22,253 nucleotides of DNA from Cacconaster sp033811195. Its GTDB lineage: Bacteria > Bacteroidota > Bacteroidia > Bacteroidales > UBA932. The translations under genes and the position numbers were made by a program. The stretch is taken from the NCBI GenBank assembly GCA_033811195.1, contig JAPXOZ010000024.1:1-22253 (forward strand), in the 5' to 3' direction. Under the pieces are notes generated by a model. The model saw nothing but the letters and a program-made list of their open reading frames with translations, did not search any database and was not told where the DNA came from. Positions 20,319-22,253 of this stretch are shown here, in pieces. Positions within the stretch are counted from its first letter, which is position 1. Each line of letters opens with the position of its first letter.

Positions 20319-22253
20319 TTATTCAGCAAAGGTAATCTCGATTTTTTCGAGATATACTGCATATTGGGAGGAGTTCTTTAAAGTAAAGAACTTGTAGTCT
20401 CCACCTGAAAGGTCATAAGTTGAAGAGTTCTCATCCGAAGTGGCTGCAATTGTAGTATCACCGGGTTTTACTGCCGTTCCTGCATAAAGCACAAGATTGG
20501 TCGGATACCAGGATTTACCTGAGGCACAGGTAACCTTGATTGTCTTAATCTTCTTTGTACCTACGAGGTTGGCGATATAACCGCCCTCTCTATCCTTGGC
20601 ACTGCTAAACTGAATGCCACTACCATAGTTTGCCACATTTACAATCTCAAATCTTTGACCTGAAAGGGTAACTTCGGTAGCTCCGGTCGGATAAGCTGTA
20701 GGGAGACCATCAACTGTCAAGGTGAGAACATTGCTTTCTTCCTCCCCTCCTTCGCTACCTTCAGTATGAGAGATATAATAACCATTTGACACCTGTTCCT
20801 TCTGCTCCGGAACTTTTGCATTAGCATATTGGCCACGCTGTCCTATCATGGTCAGAACATCACCAACCTTAAGACCGAGTGAAGCGAATGATTTGTCATT
20901 CCTTGCTACACCGCTTACGGTAAGACCATATACATACACGGTACCGGTCTCATCCTGAAGGTAGAAGTTGCCGTAAGTCTCGTTTAAAATCTCAGTAATG
21001 GTGCCTGTGATCTTGTAGTAAGGAGACTCAAGTGCTTTGGAAGCAACCTCCTTGGAGAGGAAGTCTGCAATCGATGCTACATCGGTATGGGTCGTATGAC
21101 TAACATGATAAGCCGGACCTCCGACCTGGGGAGTTCCCTTGTATGCAGCTCTTGTTCCAATAAGGGTTACAACATCGCCTTCCTGGATACCAAGCGTAGG
21201 GAATGATTTGTCATTCTTGGCAACCTGGGTTGCTGTCAAACCATAAACGTATACTTTACCTGTTGCATCTACAAGGTCAAAGTTACCGTATGCACTGGCA
21301 GCAAGATTAGTAACCTTTCCTGTTAGACGATAGAGTGCGGTTTCGGATTCAGGCTGTGCGAGGAAGTCGCTTATGGACATCTCGAGGATCGAGCCTTCCT
21401 GTGTTACCGTTGTCTCTGCCGTATTTACCTGCCCTTTGGAGGTAGTGGTGAATACAAGAGTAGTCTTTCTTGCACCGCCCGCATTAGGAGCCGCGTTAAA
21501 TTTAACAACCGCCTTAGTACCATTGAGTATAATGGCCTCAACTGTGAGCCAGGACTTGGCGTTATCGGGGATTGAGATCGACAGGCCATCACCTTTACAG
21601 GTAAGTTCTACCTCAAAAGCCTCACCTTCCTTACTTACCTCAACGGGATCAGACTCCACTTTTATTAGGGATTTTGTTACTTTAAGTACTTTTACGTCAA
21701 CAAGTTCGATAATATTGTTGTAAACAACTTTCGGACCCTCGACAAGAACTCTGTCACCAACTTCGATACCAAAGCTCTTCCAGTTATAGCTACCGGTTTT
21801 GTCTACTGTACCGTAGATATAGATAGTACCAGTATCGTCCTGGAGATACCAGTTACCATAGGTGGTGTTAGCGATTGATGTACATACGCCTTCTGCCTGA
21901 TAAGTCTTGCCGATGGGACCGGCAATGATCTCAGCGCATGTAGAAGGAGTAAGTTCGCCTGAGCCCACCTGCTGAGTCACATTGATGAATTGTTCATTGG
22001 CACCGACCTTAATGGAAAGCTCGGCTGCACGTGTATCAAGAGATTCGCCTGCACTGAATGTGACTGCCACCTCACCTGCTCCACCTGTTAAAGGGGTAAT
22101 TTTGAGCCAGTCAGGCACCGAATTAAATGCCCATGCCTCGGTGGCCTTGACCGTAATGGTCTGGCTGCCACCTGCAGGGGGAATAGAAATATAGGAACTT
22201 GAAACCTGCAGTGAAGCTAAATCACCCGGCAACTGATCCACACATCCTACAGC
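20319..22253 (-). CDS. Multidomain BACON/OB-fold lipoprotein (N-terminal end outside window)
   Basis: At the window edge the frame reads AVGC before VDQLPG, a lipoprotein lipobox with the Cys, so the GTG at 22241 is not the start and the signal peptide begins outside. Numbered from that Val, domains are: BACON 1 (8-92, with SSSYISIPPAGGSQTITV), OB-fold-like 1 (98-190, TTYGNWYLQDDTGTIYIYG), BACON 2 (192-284), OB-fold-like 2 (287-386, SAYGNFDLVDATGKVYVYGL), OB-fold-like 3 (388-496, ETYGNFYLQDETGTVYVYGL) and a beta-rich C-terminal domain (503-640, ending VYLEKIEITFAE). BACON modules are common in surface glycan- or protein-binding lipoproteins of Bacteroidetes. No catalytic domain is visible. 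It is probably exposed at the cell surface; its ligand is unknown. Confidence 0.85.
   Translation of the reverse strand, partial: AVGCVDQLPGDLASLQVSSSYISIPPAGGSQTITVKATEAWAFNSVPDWLKITPLTGGAGEVAVTFSAGESLDTRAAELSIKVGANEQFINVTQQVGSGELTPSTCAEIIAGPIGKTYQAEGVCTSIANTTYGNWYLQDDTGTIYIYGTVDKTGSYNWKSFGIEVGDRVLVEGPKVVYNNIIELVDVKVLKVTKSLIKVESDPVEVSKEGEAFEVELTCKGDGLSISIPDNAKSWLTVEAIILNGTKAVVKFNAAPNAGGARKTTLVFTTTSKGQVNTAETTVTQEGSILEMSISDFLAQPESETALYRLTGKVTNLAASAYGNFDLVDATGKVYVYGLTATQVAKNDKSFPTLGIQEGDVVTLIGTRAAYKGTPQVGGPAYHVSHTTHTDVASIADFLSKEVASKALESPYYKITGTITEILNETYGNFYLQDETGTVYVYGLTVSGVARNDKSFASLGLKVGDVLTMIGQRGQYANAKVPEQKEQVSNGYYISHTEGSEGGEEESNVLTLTVDGLPTAYPTGATEVTLSGQRFEIVNVANYGSGIQFSSAKDREGGYIANLVGTKKIKTIKVTCASGKSWYPTNLVLYAGTAVKPGDTTIAATSDENSSTYDLSGGDYKFFTLKNSSQYAVYLEKIEITFAE
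20754..21383 (-). repeat. Tandem OB-fold-like modules 2 and 3 inside the lipoprotein gene
   Basis: Two adjacent modules of about 100-109 codons share the sequence order D-F-L, a YGNF-x-L-x-D-x-TG-x-VYVYGLT strand pair, V-A-(K/R)-NDKSF, GD-x-L-T-x-IG and YY/Y-x-(I/V)SHT. A 16-base stretch (GAATGATTTGTCATTC) is identical in both at 20886-20901 and 21201-21216. Module 1 (21672-21950) is a more distant copy. This indicates internal duplication. Confidence 0.8.

Noticed and set aside
20886..20901. GAATGA-TTTG-TCATTC hairpin, present again at 21201-21216
   Set aside because: It encodes the repeated N-D-K-S-F residues of the OB-like modules and has no T-run; it is explained by the protein repeat.
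20319..22241. GTG at 22241 as the start of the BACON/OB lipoprotein
   Set aside because: The frame is open to the window edge and reads A-V-G-C just upstream, a lipobox, so the real start is outside.
1..22253. CRISPR array, insertion sequence, prophage or toxin-antitoxin module
   Set aside because: No regularly spaced direct repeats, no transposase or integrase motif and no antitoxin-like DNA-binding protein were seen on either strand.

Overview
The window reads as a chromosomal segment of a Bacteroidales-type Bacteroidota. Evidence: a TonB-dependent receptor barrel, BACON-domain and Bor-like lipoproteins, near absence of Shine-Dalgarno sequences, and repeated TAnnTTTG (-7) promoter elements upstream of genes, which is the Bacteroidetes promoter signature. 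Family or genus cannot be fixed from the sequence. I see no integrase, transposase, CRISPR array, rRNA or phage structural gene.

Layout. 1-736: 3' end of a TonB-dependent receptor. 835-2966 (+): a nitroreductase-family protein, an AhpD/CMD-like protein with an intact E-C-x2-C-H site, and a close paralog that has lost the Glu and the first Cys. 2978-5068 (-): a tightly packed unit of a small membrane protein, an acyltransferase-3 membrane protein and a metallo-beta-lactamase-fold hydrolase. 5105-6022 (-): a multi-pass membrane protein of unknown function. 6182-9483 (-): an apparent operon of two tandem-duplicated alpha/beta hydrolases followed by a PabB-like chorismate enzyme and a PabC-like class IV aminotransferase/lyase (p-aminobenzoate for folate). 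9525-10697 (-): RtcB-type RNA ligase. 10850-12664 (-): two lipoproteins, one a cupin, one a class I amidotransferase-like (BPL-N) protein.

From 12817 the plus strand carries an MBOAT (AlgI/DltB type) O-acyltransferase and an SGNH-like membrane-anchored partner, a probable envelope-polymer acylation pair. Next come a Bor-like lipoprotein with a structured leader and trailer and a 63-residue membrane protein. The minus strand resumes with tRNA-Gly(GCC), which has a well-formed promoter, and then (reading leftward from 20198) yraN, a mannose-1-phosphate guanylyltransferase, an arginine-deiminase-family enzyme and pheS, with 14-40 nt gaps. The right edge holds a large lipoprotein of alternating BACON and OB-fold-like domains. 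Its first residues lie outside the window, but the lipobox is visible.

Most genes are recognisable families. The points that most deserve follow-up are the active/inactive AhpD-like pair with a palindrome over the promoter between them, the alpha/beta hydrolase duplication in the pab operon, the acyltransferase-hydrolase unit, and the regulatory architecture around the Bor-like lipoprotein. I did not find a clear-cut new defence or mobile system.
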